The notes beneath the pieces are model-generated. The model did no database searches, was not told the DNA's origin, and worked only from the letters and a program-made list of their open reading frames with translations. Of a DNA stretch of 64,000 nt, positions 16,301 to 23,458 are shown one piece after another (position 1 is the first letter of the stretch; each line of letters starts with the position of its first letter). This DNA is from an uncultured Oscillibacter sp. (lineage in GTDB: Bacteria; Bacillota; Clostridia; Oscillospirales; Oscillospiraceae). Position numbers and translations under genes: made by a program. The DNA lies in the NCBI GenBank assembly GCA_910587705.1, contig CAJUMX010000005.1, positions 1 through 64,000 of the forward strand, given 5' to 3'.

Positions 16301-17053
16301 AGCGCCCGGGCCGCTCAGCGGGCGGGCCTGGAGACGGAGATCTTCGTCATTAACAACCAGTCCGCTAAAGACGTATCCGAGTCCGCCGTCGCCTTTGCCC
16401 AAAAGCTCCGGGAAAGCCAGATTCTCTTCCTTCCCGGCGGCTTCTCCGGCGGCGACGAGCCCGACGGCTCCGGCAAGTTCATCACCGCCTTCCTTCGGGG
16501 GCCGGAGACCTCCGAGGCCGTCATGGACCTTCTCCAAAACCGGGACGGTCTGGCCCTTGGCATCTGCAACGGCTTCCAGGCCCTCATCAAGCTAGGGCTG
16601 GTCCCCTATGGCGAAATCCGGGATACGGACGAGACCTACCCCACCCTCTCCTTCAATCGCCTGGGGCGGCACCAGTCCAAAATTGTGAATACCCGCATGG
16701 TCTCCAACAAATCCCCCTGGCTGGCCCGGGTAAACCCCGGCGAGGTTTACGCCGTCCCCATCTCCCATGGCGAGGGCCGCTTCCTCTGCACCCCGGAGCT
16801 TCTGAAAGCCCTGGCGGAAAACGGGCAGATCGCCACCCAGTACGCGGATTTGGAGGGCCTGCCCACCATGGACCCGGATTTCAACCCCAACGGCTCCGCC
16901 TGGGCGGTGGAGGGCATCACCTCTCCCGACGGACGGGTTTTCGGCAAGATGGCCCACGCCGAGCGCATCGGCCCGGGGCTGTACCGGAACGTCCCCGGCG
17001 AGTACGACCTCCAGCTTTTCCAGGCCGCCAGAGATTATTTCGCCGTTCTCTGA
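13325..17053 (+). CDS. purL: Phosphoribosylformylglycinamidine synthase, single-chain PurL
   Basis: 1242 aa. Large one-chain enzyme converting FGAR to FGAM, with synthetase and glutaminase in one polypeptide, so no separate purS or purQ is needed. Synthetase motifs are DTYWSDHCRHTTF, FKNETHNHPTEIEPFGGAATCIGGCIRD, FGAGGVSVAIGELADG and AIGGKDSMSGSF. The class I glutaminase domain starts near residue 975 (VLIPVFPGTNCEYD), with nucleophile Cys1081 in LALGICNGFQAL and a C-terminal SHGEGRF. The glutaminase is intact, unlike that of the PurF-like protein in the same operon. It is last gene of the operon. Confidence 0.95.
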   Translation: MVRRIYVEKRPGLSPEASSLLADLRDFLGIQGITGVRILHRYDVENLENQAFEKARRTVFSEPQVDIVWDEAIPVAGDCPHWSLAVEPLPGQFDQRADSAAQCIQLMTGGERPLVRTATEYWFESAGEGPFPFTTENEEKIRRHLINPVESREASLDKPATLVQEHPVPDQVETLNGFTAMGEAALQALLEKLGLAMDLDDLKFLQAYFRDTEKRDPTITEVRVVDTYWSDHCRHTTFSTHLSGGEIEDPAVKHAYYHYLKLRSEVYGEKAKDRPETLMDIATIAAKALKKRGLLPELDESEEINACSIHVPAVVDGKPQDWLLMFKNETHNHPTEIEPFGGAATCIGGCIRDPLSGRAYVHQAMRLTGCGDPRTPLADTLPGKLPQRKLCQTAAAGYSSYGNQIGLAAGHVAEVYHPGYVAKHLEVGAVVGAAPAENVRRERPAPGDVVILLGGRTGRDGIGGATGSSKSHDQKSLQTMASEVQKGNAPEERKIQRLFRDGKVTRLIKRCNDFGAGGVSVAIGELADGLTIDLDAVRKKYDGLDGTELAISESQERMAVVVAPEDAETFIAAAKAENLEAYQVAVVTAEPRMVMRWQGEIIVSLSREFLNSNGAVKHAQVHVPVKERFPQSQPPSYSLREMASSLQCASRRGLVERFDSTIGAGSVTMPYGGKTQRTPAQSMTALLPVLPGQETEQASVMAWGFDPEAMSANPYRGAYEAVTVSLAKLVASGADYKAAYLTLQEYFEKLRTDPDRWGKPFMALLGAMEAQMDFGAAAIGGKDSMSGSFLDLDVPPTLISFAIAPIRADEVITPEFKKAGHPVYLFSADDNTPEEQKAAWDFFHSLCQNGKIKAARAIESSMAEAVMNMSFGNHIGFSSKQEEADGFWDSDSTWPGAILAELAEEISGPNVTKIGITTAEPEIFLSGDSAPINELLSLNEAVLADVYPTRTPAEGTAPVLDCPAFTRPVPKIGTAKPKVLIPVFPGTNCEYDSARAAQRAGLETEIFVINNQSAKDVSESAVAFAQKLRESQILFLPGGFSGGDEPDGSGKFITAFLRGPETSEAVMDLLQNRDGLALGICNGFQALIKLGLVPYGEIRDTDETYPTLSFNRLGRHQSKIVNTRMVSNKSPWLARVNPGEVYAVPISHGEGRFLCTPELLKALAENGQIATQYADLEGLPTMDPDFNPNGSAWAVEGITSPDGRVFGKMAHAERIGPGLYRNVPGEYDLQLFQAARDYFAVL

Positions 17054-17062
17054 AGCAGGGGC

Positions 17063-17092
17063 TTGACAAGTCCCCCGAGGGTAGTGTATACT
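17063..17092 (+). promoter_or_regulatory. Promoter of guaB
   Basis: TTGACA (17063-17068), 18 bases, TATACT (17087-17092), between purL and guaB. No stem-loop terminator separates them, so guaB can be read both from the operon and from here. Confidence 0.75.
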
Positions 17093-17123
17093 TCCTAAAA
17101 TTTATAAAAACGAGGTGTCCGCT

Positions 17124-18635
17124 ATGGCCTACTTTTTCTCCGAGCCCTCCCACACCTTCAGCGAGTACCTGCTGGTTCCTGGCTACTCCTCCGCCGAGTG
17201 CGTCCCTGCCAACGTAACCCTAAAGACCCCGGTGGTGAAGTTCAAACGCGGCGAGGAGTGCCCCCTGACCATGAACGTGCCCATGGTCTCCGCCGTCATG
17301 CAGGCGGTCTCCGGCGAGCAGATGGGCATTGGCCTTGCCAAGGAGGGCGGCATTGCCTTTATCTATGTCTCTCAGCCCGTGGAGCAGCAGGCAGAGATGG
17401 TCCGCCGGGTAAAGAATTACAAGGCGGGCTTTGTCTCCAGTGACTCCAACCTCCGGATTGGAGATACCCTGGCAGACGTGCTGGCCCTGAAAGAGCGCAG
17501 CGGCCACTCCACCATGGCCGTCACCGACGACGGCACCGGAACCGGCAAGCTGCTGGGTCTTGTCACCAGCCGGGACTACCGGGTCAGCCGCCTGGACCCC
17601 GCCACCCCCGTGACGGACTTCATGACCCCCTTTGATAAGCTGATCTACGCCCCCGAGGGCACCAGCCTGAAAGAGGCCAACGACATCATCTGGGACCGGA
17701 AGCTGAACGCCCTGCCCATCGTCTCCCAGGACGGTCATCTGGTGAGCTTCGTCTTTCGCAAGGACTACGACTCCCACAAGGGCAACCCCCTGGAGCTGCT
17801 GGACGGCCAGAAGCGCTACGTAGTGGGCGCGGGCATCAACACCCGGGACTACGCAGAGCGGGTTCCCGCCCTGGTGGACGCCGGGGTGGACGTGCTGGTC
17901 ATCGACTCCTCCGAGGGCTATTCCGAGTGGCAGGCTCGGACCCTGCAATGGATTCGGGAGCGCTACGGCGACACGGTAAAGGTGGGCGCGGGCAACGTGG
18001 TGGACGGCGAGGGCTTCCGCTTCCTGGCAGACGCCGGGGCGGATTTCGTGAAAATCGGCATCGGCGGCGGTTCCATCTGCATCACCCGGGAAACCAAGGG
18101 CATCGGCCGGGGCCAGGCCACGGCGGTCATCGACGTGGCGGCGGAGCGGGATAAGTACTTTGAGGAAACCGGCGTTTACGTCCCCATCTGCGCCGACGGC
18201 GGCATTGTCCAGGACTATCATATCACCCTGGCCCTGGCCATGGGCGCGGACTTCTGCATGCTGGGCCGGTACTTCTCCCGGTTCGACGAGAGCCCCACCA
18301 GCAAAATCCTCATCGGCGGCAGCTATATGAAGGAGTACTGGGGCGAGGGCAGCGCCCGGGCCCGGAACTGGCAGCGCTACGACCTGGGCGGCGCGGCGAA
18401 GCTCTCCTTTGAGGAGGGGGTGGACTCCTACGTCCCCTACGCCGGAGCCCTGGCGGACGGCATGGCCACCACCTTGGCGAAGATTCGCTCCACCATGTGC
18501 AACTGCGGCGCGCTGACGATCCCGGAGCTCCGGGAAAAAGCCAAGCTGACCCTGGTCAGCTCCGTTTCCATTGTGGAGGGCGGAGCCCACGACGTGCTCC
18601 TCAAGGACTCCGCCGGAGCGGTGGGAAGAAATTAA
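17124..18635 (+). CDS. guaB: IMP dehydrogenase GuaB
   Basis: 503 aa. NAD-dependent oxidation of IMP to XMP, the first step towards GMP. The N-terminal half of the barrel is followed by a CBS pair at about residues 95-215 (TLADVLALKERSGHSTMAV; ANDIIWDRKLNALPIV). Catalytic Cys319 lies in IGGGSICITRETKGIGRGQ, and the IMP phosphate site is in PICADGGI. The ATG at 17124 is preferred over the GTG at 17115, which lies inside the GAGGTG ribosome site. Confidence 0.95.
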   Translation: MAYFFSEPSHTFSEYLLVPGYSSAECVPANVTLKTPVVKFKRGEECPLTMNVPMVSAVMQAVSGEQMGIGLAKEGGIAFIYVSQPVEQQAEMVRRVKNYKAGFVSSDSNLRIGDTLADVLALKERSGHSTMAVTDDGTGTGKLLGLVTSRDYRVSRLDPATPVTDFMTPFDKLIYAPEGTSLKEANDIIWDRKLNALPIVSQDGHLVSFVFRKDYDSHKGNPLELLDGQKRYVVGAGINTRDYAERVPALVDAGVDVLVIDSSEGYSEWQARTLQWIRERYGDTVKVGAGNVVDGEGFRFLADAGADFVKIGIGGGSICITRETKGIGRGQATAVIDVAAERDKYFEETGVYVPICADGGIVQDYHITLALAMGADFCMLGRYFSRFDESPTSKILIGGSYMKEYWGEGSARARNWQRYDLGGAAKLSFEEGVDSYVPYAGALADGMATTLAKIRSTMCNCGALTIPELREKAKLTLVSSVSIVEGGAHDVLLKDSAGAVGRN

Positions 18636-18641
18636 AAAAAG

Positions 18642-18670
18642 AAGGTCCGCTTCCATGGGAAGCGGACCTT
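18642..18670. terminator. Intrinsic terminator between guaB and the convergent membrane gene
   Basis: A 13-bp perfect stem (18642-18654 with 18658-18670) with a 3-base loop lies between the two converging stops. TTTTCCC follows on the plus strand and TTCTTTTTTT on the minus strand, so it can serve both directions. Confidence 0.85.
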
Positions 18671-18679
18671 TTCCCTTAT

Positions 18680-19096
18680 TCAGGTATGCTCATCATAGTA
18701 CACCCAGGTAAAGAAATCCGTAACCAGCGAGATGAAGAACGCCGCCATCAGCCCCAGGCCCACGTAAATCAGGGTCTCCTGCCCCGTTGTCTTTCCCCAG
18801 GCAATCAGCACCAGCTCCGCCGCCAGAAAGGCAATCTGGCTAATATAGTACGCCTGGCTTCTGGATTTCAGCTTCACCAGCCGGTTCCGTTCGTCCCGCT
18901 CCTCCACCTTGTCCTCCCGGGACCACTTGGGGGACAGGCTCCGAATGACCCCGGCCCCACCCAGGAGCAGCAAAAGCCCCACCAGCGCACCGTCGTTCCA
19001 GTCAAAGCCCTGCAAGGCGCCCCGCACCAGGTTCAGCGCCCCCAAAAACAGGGCGAAGAGGCCAAAGGCAAAGTTCTTCTTATGATATATTTTCAT
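18680..19096 (-). CDS. Small membrane protein paired with an XRE regulator
   Basis: 138 aa with four likely membrane segments (about residues 9-27, 38-55, 83-100 and 108-128). Between segments 2 and 3 is a charged stretch, SREDKVEERDERNRLVKLKSR. That DERN...KSRSQAY pattern recalls small DUF2178-like proteins encoded beside XRE regulators in Firmicutes, which are of unknown function. It follows the regulator at 19163-19396 by 66 bases in the same direction. The start has AAGGAGAGG upstream. Confidence 0.65.
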   Translation of the reverse strand: MKIYHKKNFAFGLFALFLGALNLVRGALQGFDWNDGALVGLLLLLGGAGVIRSLSPKWSREDKVEERDERNRLVKLKSRSQAYYISQIAFLAAELVLIAWGKTTGQETLIYVGLGLMAAFFISLVTDFFTWVYYDEHT

Positions 19097-19162
19097 GACA
19101 AATCCTCTCCTTCAAGCAAGTCTTTCCAAACGCAGCCGCGCCAATGACCGGGCAGCCGCCTC

Positions 19163-19396
19163 TTATGGCAAATCCCCATACTTCCGGTCCTCCCATTCCC
19201 GATTTTCCCGGAGACAGCAAAGCTCCTCCACCGTCACGCCAAAGACCTCCGCCATCCGGTAGGCCAGCATCAGCGACGGACTGTACTGCTCCTTCTCAAT
19301 GGAGATGATGGTCCGCGCCGAAACATGAACCCGCTCCGCCAGCTGCTGCTGGGTCATGCCCGCGGCGGTCCGCAGCTCCTTCACCTTTGTTTTCAC
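19163..19396 (-). CDS. XRE-family transcriptional regulator
   Basis: 77 aa, GTG start after AAGGGGGG. A single Cro/CI helix-turn-helix covers residues 4-60 (VKELRTAAGMTQQQLAERVHV; RTIISIEKEQYSPSLMLAYRMAEVFGVTVEELC). It matches the short YozG-like regulators that pair with a membrane protein. Three inverted repeats upstream (19413-19500) are probably its own operators. Confidence 0.9.
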   Translation of the reverse strand: MKTKVKELRTAAGMTQQQLAERVHVSARTIISIEKEQYSPSLMLAYRMAEVFGVTVEELCCLRENREWEDRKYGDLP

Positions 19397-19412
19397 GCCA
19401 TCCCCCCTTGTA

Positions 19413-19500
19413 TGTGAAGTCCACTTCTTATGAAGTTAACTTCATATTACCACGCCGTTTGTTCCTCGTCAAGCAAAATATGAAGTTTCCTTCATATTTT
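19413..19500. promoter_or_regulatory. Three palindromic operator-like boxes with a shared GAAGT/ACTTC core
   Basis: Box 1 is GAAGT-cc-ACTTC (19416-19427). Box 2 is the perfect 16-base palindrome at 19430-19445 (ATGAAGTTAACTTCAT). Box 3 is an 11-4-11 inverted repeat at 19475-19500 with arms AAAATATGAAG/CTTCATATTTT. All lie directly upstream of the XRE gene, in an AT-rich patch that must hold its promoter. Confidence 0.65.
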
Positions 19501-19510
19501 TTCACGAACA

Positions 19511-19536
19511 GAGCCCCCGGCCTGCGCCGGGGGCTC
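19511..19536 (-). terminator. Probable terminator of the cysE-cysS operon
   Basis: An 11-bp perfect GC-rich stem (19511-19521 with 19526-19536) and a 4-base loop lie ten bases past the cysS stop. The T-tract is poor in either direction, so efficiency is uncertain. Confidence 0.55.
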
Positions 19537-19546
19537 TTCCGCTCTC

Positions 19547-20989
19547 TTATACTCTCTTCCAGGCCGCTCCGCCCTTCACGTCGGTGACCTCAATGCCCTG
19601 GGCTTTCAGCTCGTCGCGAATCCGGTCCGCCTCGGCAAAATTCTTGGCCTTCTTCGCCTCATAGCGGGCCAGGACCTTGGCGTCGATTTCCGGGTCTCCC
19701 TCGCCGGTGATCACATAGTCCCCGCCGCCGCTCTGGACCGCCTGGGCCGCCTTCTCCCGGAGGGCCGCCGCCTTCTCCAAAAGGCTCATGGACAGCACCT
19801 TGTCGAACTCCCCGATAACAGCCAGCTTGGTGGCGTCGTTGGTCTTTGCCTTCAAGGCGTCGAATACCGCCGTTACGGCCATGGAGGTATTCAAGTCGTT
19901 CCCCACCTGCTGGAGGAACTTCTCCCGGTACTCGTTAAATACTGCCTGGTCCACGTCCCCCTCCGGCTTCAAGGCCGCGATGCGGTTCAGCAGCTTCGTG
20001 TAGGCGGCGGCGGCGTTGTCCAGGTTCTCCCAGGAGAACACCAGGGTCTTCCGGTAGTGGCTCTGGAGGCAGAACCAGCGGTAGGCCAGGGGGTCATACC
20101 CCTTCTCCTCCAGCAACGAGACGGTCAAAAACTCCCCCTTGGACTTAGACATCTTCCCCGCCGGGTCATTCAGGTGGTGGACATGGAACCACTGGGGGCA
20201 CCAGGGATGACCCAAGTAGCTCTCCGACTGGGCAATCTCGTTGGTGTGGTGGGGGAAAGCGTTGTCCACGCCGCCGCAGTGGAGGTCCAGATACTCCCCG
20301 TTGTACTTCATGGAGATGCCGGAGCACTCAATGTGCCAGCCGGGATAGCCCACGCCCCAGGGGGAGTCCCATTTGAGGGCCTGGTCCTCAAATTTGGACT
20401 TGGTAAACCAGAGCACAAAGTCGTTTTTGTTCCGCTTGTTGGAGTCCTCCTCCACGCCCTCCCGGACGCCCACGGCCAGATCGTCCTCGTCGTGGTCGTT
20501 GAAAATGTAGTACCGCTCCAGCTTGGAGCTGTCAAAGTACACGTTTCCTCCAGCCAAATAGGCATAGCCGGTGTCCACCAGCTTGGAGATGATTTGGATA
20601 TACTCGTCAATGCACCCGGTGGCGGGCTGGACCACATCCGGGGTCTTGATGTTCAGCTTCCGGCAGTCATCAAAGAAGGCGTCGGTGTAGAATTTGGCAA
20701 TGTCCATCACCGTTTTGTTCTCCCGCTTGGCTCCCTTGAGCATTTTGTCCTCTCCGGTGTCGGCGTCGCTGGAGAGGTGCCCCACGTCGGTGATGTTCAT
20801 AACCCGGTTCACGTCGTATCCGGCGAAGCGGAGATACTTCTCCAGCACGTCCTCCATGATATAGCTCCGGAGGTTCCCGATGTGGGCAAAGTGGTACACT
20901 GTGGGCCCGCAGGTATACATCTCCACCCGGCCGGGGGTGTGGGTTTTGAACTCTTCCTTTTTGTGGGTTGCGGAATTATAAAGATACAT
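19547..20989 (-). CDS. cysS: Cysteinyl-tRNA synthetase
   Basis: 480 aa, class I synthetase. It has the zinc ligand Cys in MYTCGPTVY, the HIGH-type motif FAHIGNLRSY, GWHIECSGIS and HCGGVDNAFPHHTNEIAQSE (zinc and cysteine site). KMSKSKGEFLT follows, and a C-terminal anticodon region ends RYEAKKAKNFAEADRIRDEL. The ATG at 20989 has GAGGAGG upstream. It is third gene of a leftward operon with cysE and a VOC protein, under a T-box leader, so it is expected to respond to uncharged tRNA-Cys. Confidence 0.96.
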   Translation of the reverse strand: MYLYNSATHKKEEFKTHTPGRVEMYTCGPTVYHFAHIGNLRSYIMEDVLEKYLRFAGYDVNRVMNITDVGHLSSDADTGEDKMLKGAKRENKTVMDIAKFYTDAFFDDCRKLNIKTPDVVQPATGCIDEYIQIISKLVDTGYAYLAGGNVYFDSSKLERYYIFNDHDEDDLAVGVREGVEEDSNKRNKNDFVLWFTKSKFEDQALKWDSPWGVGYPGWHIECSGISMKYNGEYLDLHCGGVDNAFPHHTNEIAQSESYLGHPWCPQWFHVHHLNDPAGKMSKSKGEFLTVSLLEEKGYDPLAYRWFCLQSHYRKTLVFSWENLDNAAAAYTKLLNRIAALKPEGDVDQAVFNEYREKFLQQVGNDLNTSMAVTAVFDALKAKTNDATKLAVIGEFDKVLSMSLLEKAAALREKAAQAVQSGGGDYVITGEGDPEIDAKVLARYEAKKAKNFAEADRIRDELKAQGIEVTDVKGGAAWKRV

Positions 20990-21009
20990 AAGAATACTCC
21001 TCCTCTTTT

Positions 21010-21390
21010 TTACTCATGCAATTCCAAGGGCAGACCGTCCGGGTCACGGAAAAAGGTCATCCGCTTTTCGCTGTAGGGGTCCCAGCGAATCTCCTCGCAG
21101 GGGATTCCCCGGGCCTCCAGCTCCCGGACCGCCTCTTCGATATTCTCTACCCGGAAGGCCAGATGGCGCAGGCCCCGGGCCTCCGGATAGCTGGGCCGCT
21201 CCGGCGCGCCGGGGATGGCGAAAATCTCCAGCTCCCCGTCCCCGAATTTCAAATCCAGCTTCCAGTCTCCCCGCTCCTCCCGGAAGTTCTCCCGAAGCAC
21301 TGGGAAACCCAGCTTCTCCACATAGAACTCCCGAGCCCTCTGGTAATCCGAGACAAGGATTGCCACATGGTGCATTCGCTCCAGCCGCAT
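21010..21390 (-). CDS. VOC-family (glyoxalase I-like) protein
   Basis: 126 aa, one VOC module pair: MHHVAILVSDYQRAREFYVEKLGF at the N-terminus (metal His in HHVAI) and GLRHLAFRVENIEEAVRELEARG, ending FFRDPDGLPLELHE with the metal-binding Glu. It resembles the E. coli YaeR / GloA2 group. It lies between cysE and cysS under the same T-box, so a thiol-related role is possible but not shown. Confidence 0.85.
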   Translation of the reverse strand: MRLERMHHVAILVSDYQRAREFYVEKLGFPVLRENFREERGDWKLDLKFGDGELEIFAIPGAPERPSYPEARGLRHLAFRVENIEEAVRELEARGIPCEEIRWDPYSEKRMTFFRDPDGLPLELHE

Positions 21391-21414
21391 ATGCGATCCT
21401 CCTTTTCCCGTCCG

Positions 21415-22080
21415 TTAAGCGGGCTGCCTTCGGCGGGCCTTCTCCCCGTCCGCCACGGTCCGCTCCAGCGCTTCCACCTGCCGGGCCAGCCGTTCCAGCT
21501 CCTCCCGCACCGGGTCCTGGACGCTGATTTGGTCCACGTCGTCGGCGTAGTACACAGGGCAGCCGTCCAGACGGACAATCCGGGCGGGGACGCCCACGGC
21601 GGTGGACCCTGGCGGCACCTCCCGCAGCACCACCGCCCCGGCGGCGATGCGGGCGTTGTCCCCCACCTTGAAGGGGCCCAGTACCCGGGCCCCGGAGCCC
21701 ACCATCACATTGTTTCCCAAGGTGGGGTGCCGCTTCCCCTGGTCCTTCCCGGTGCCCCCCAGGGTTACCCCCTGGTAGAGCAGGCAGTCGTCCCCAATTT
21801 CGGCGGTCTCGCCGATGACAATGCCCATCCCGTGGTCGATGACCAACCGGCGGCCAATCGTTGCGCCGGGGTGGATTTCGATACCAGTTGTGTTCCGGGC
21901 GTGCTGGGAAATCCAGCGGGCCAGGAAATAGCGCCGCCGGAGATACAGCCAGTGGGCCGCCCGGTGCCACAGCAGCGCATGGACCCCGGGGTAGAGGAGA
22001 AAAATCTCCAGCTTGCTCCGGGCCGCGGGGTCCCGGCGCTGATAGGCGGCCAGCAGGCCGCCGAGACGAGTCAGGTACAT
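21415..22080 (-). CDS. cysE: Serine O-acetyltransferase CysE
   Basis: 221 aa. Makes O-acetylserine for cysteine synthesis. A short N-terminal helical part is followed by a left-handed beta-helix of hexapeptide repeats with GIEIHPGATIGRR, IDHGMGIVIGETAEIGDD, YQGVTLGGTGKDQGKRHPT and VLGPFKVGDNARIAAGAVV. This is the short Bacillus-type enzyme. The C-terminal 40 residues form a charged helix. It is first gene after the T-box leader. Confidence 0.93.
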   Translation of the reverse strand: MYLTRLGGLLAAYQRRDPAARSKLEIFLLYPGVHALLWHRAAHWLYLRRRYFLARWISQHARNTTGIEIHPGATIGRRLVIDHGMGIVIGETAEIGDDCLLYQGVTLGGTGKDQGKRHPTLGNNVMVGSGARVLGPFKVGDNARIAAGAVVLREVPPGSTAVGVPARIVRLDGCPVYYADDVDQISVQDPVREELERLARQVEALERTVADGEKARRRQPA

Positions 22081-22104
22081 GATGCTTCACTCCTTGCCGG
22101 GCCG

Positions 22105-22340
22105 GGAGAAAACAAGAACGCCTCCCGTACCGAAGTACGAGAGGCGACGAATCGCGGTTCCACTCTCATTTATCACTCAAGGGGCCCTTGACGGGGGCCG
22201 GGCGGAGGGGTCTCCTCTCCCGCTCACGGACGCACTTCGCAGCTCCCTCCGCAGGCACGCTTGCAGCCGGTGACGCGCCCTCTCTGTTCTTTGGGTAAGC
22301 TGTTACTCTTTCCGATCATCGCAGTATTCACTTGACTCTT
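22105..22340 (-). promoter_or_regulatory. T-box leader controlling cysE, VOC and cysS
   Basis: On the minus strand the conserved T-box AGAGTGGAACCGCG lies at 22166..22153. It is followed by a terminator (12-base arms, 22119-22130 with 22135-22146, TTCG loop, then TTCTTGTTTTC). Upstream the leader has GGAAAGAGTAAC (near 22312) and AGAGAGGGCG, typical of stem I. The specifier triplet was not resolved; several TGC triplets lie in the 3' half of stem I. With cysE and cysS downstream, tRNA-Cys is the expected ligand. Confidence 0.88.
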
Positions 22341-22345
22341 TTAGT

Positions 22346-22374
22346 ATATTAGCAAGACTCGCCTGACGTGTCAA
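22346..22374 (-). promoter_or_regulatory. Promoter of the T-box operon
   Basis: On the minus strand TTGACA (22374..22369), 17 bases, TAATAT (22351..22346), directly upstream of the T-box leader. Confidence 0.75.
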
Positions 22375-22380
22375 GTTTTT

Positions 22381-22599
22381 TTAATCCTCGCACTTTAGCT
22401 GGTAGCCCAATTCCTGGACCTTCTGCCGAATCTGCTCTTGCCGCACGCCGGTGGAATCGTAGTCCACCGCCACGCAGCCCCGACCGCTGAGGCTGACGGA
22501 GGTCACGCCGGGCAGCATGTCCAGCCCCTGCTTTAGCAGTTTCTCGTCGTGCTTGTCCCCGGCATTCTCCAGGGAGAAATAGGTGCTCAAATGGGCCAT
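22381..22599 (-). CDS. Small HMA-like (ferredoxin-fold) protein without CxxC
   Basis: 72 aa from ATG 22599, with GGAAGGAG upstream. The pattern LLKQGLDMLPGVTSVSLSG, VAVDYDSTGVRQEQIRQKV and QELGYQL matches the beta-alpha-beta layout of heavy-metal-associated domains. The metal-binding CxxC that should sit in the first loop is missing; the only Cys are in GRGCVAV and near the end (KCED). It may be a degenerate or non-metal HMA fold. It lies between the T-box promoter and a DivIVA-like gene in the same direction. Confidence 0.6.
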   Translation of the reverse strand: MAHLSTYFSLENAGDKHDEKLLKQGLDMLPGVTSVSLSGRGCVAVDYDSTGVRQEQIRQKVQELGYQLKCED

Positions 22600-22680
22600 G
22601 GGAATCGCTCCTTCCAAACGTTTGAAGTAGCTTTCCCACAGCGCGCTTTTTCATTCCAGACAGAATATACGAACCGGCGC

Positions 22681-23316
22681 TCAGCTCTTCTCCTCCGGCT
22701 TGCCCTCCGGCTTCTTCTCCAAACGGGCGGCCAGCTCACTTAGCTGCGCCCCCGTCTGGTCCAAAGCCCGGGGCAGCTGGCTAAGGGTTACCTCAATTTT
22801 CCGCAGCTCCCCGTTCACATGCCCGGAGGCGGCTTCAAAATCGCTCATCAGCTTGCTGTACCGGCTCCGGAACTCCTCCAACGTCCGGCGGGTCTGGGCG
22901 GCAGCCTCCTCTTCCAGGTCGTCGGCCCGGTTCCGGGCCTCACACTCGATGGCCCCCAGCCTCTCCCGAAAGCGGGCATAAGCCTCCGCGTCGGGCTTGA
23001 GTGCGTCCCGCTCCGCCTTGAGCCGGGCCACGTCCTGCTCCAAGGCCCGCAGAGGCTCCAAATTTGCCCGGGCAGCGGCCTCCGACTCCAGCTTTTCCTG
23101 GAGCCCGTCCCGCTGGGCGGTCAGCTCCTCTACTTGGGCTCGGAGCTGGTCCAGCTCTTCTCGTCTGTCCTCCACCTGCTTGCGAAGCTCCGCGTTTTCC
23201 GCCTCCAGCTCCCGCTGTACGGCGGCGGCCTTTTCCGAGGCCTGCTCCAGATATCGTACCACGTCCTGCTTGTCAAACCCGCCGAACGCCACGCTTTTAA
23301 AGGAATAATTCTCCAT
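22681..23316 (-). CDS. DivIVA-like coiled-coil protein
   Basis: 211 aa. The first 25 residues (FKSVAFGGFDKQDVVRYLEQ) match the DivIVA/GpsB N-terminal membrane-targeting module. Residues 25-110 form a continuous coiled coil (Glu/Leu/Arg heptads), with a second helical stretch at 120-200. There is no transmembrane segment. DivIVA-family proteins mark poles and septa and scaffold cell-wall synthesis. The exact role here is unknown. Confidence 0.75.
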   Translation of the reverse strand: MENYSFKSVAFGGFDKQDVVRYLEQASEKAAAVQRELEAENAELRKQVEDRREELDQLRAQVEELTAQRDGLQEKLESEAAARANLEPLRALEQDVARLKAERDALKPDAEAYARFRERLGAIECEARNRADDLEEEAAAQTRRTLEEFRSRYSKLMSDFEAASGHVNGELRKIEVTLSQLPRALDQTGAQLSELAARLEKKPEGKPEEKS

Positions 23317-23349
23317 AAGGCTACCGTTTCCTCTCTCAATTTCTCTCTG

Positions 23350-23378
23350 ATCTTATCACAAACCCAGACATATTACAA
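23350..23378 (-). promoter_or_regulatory. Promoter of the DivIVA-like gene
   Basis: On the minus strand TTGTAA (23378..23373), 17 bases, TAAGAT (23355..23350), about 35 bases before the start codon. Confidence 0.6.
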
Positions 23379-23406
23379 GGGGCAACCCCTTTATTCTACC
23401 TAAAAC

Positions 23407-23446
23407 CCAGGCCCGGCGCTCCCAAAAGCGGAAGCGCCGGGCCTGG
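23407..23446 (-). terminator. Terminator of the GH112 operon
   Basis: A 14-bp perfect stem (23407-23420 with 23433-23446) lies directly after the GH112 stop. On the minus strand it is followed by GTTTTAGG. Confidence 0.8.
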
Positions 23447-23458
23447 ACTTTCAATCGC

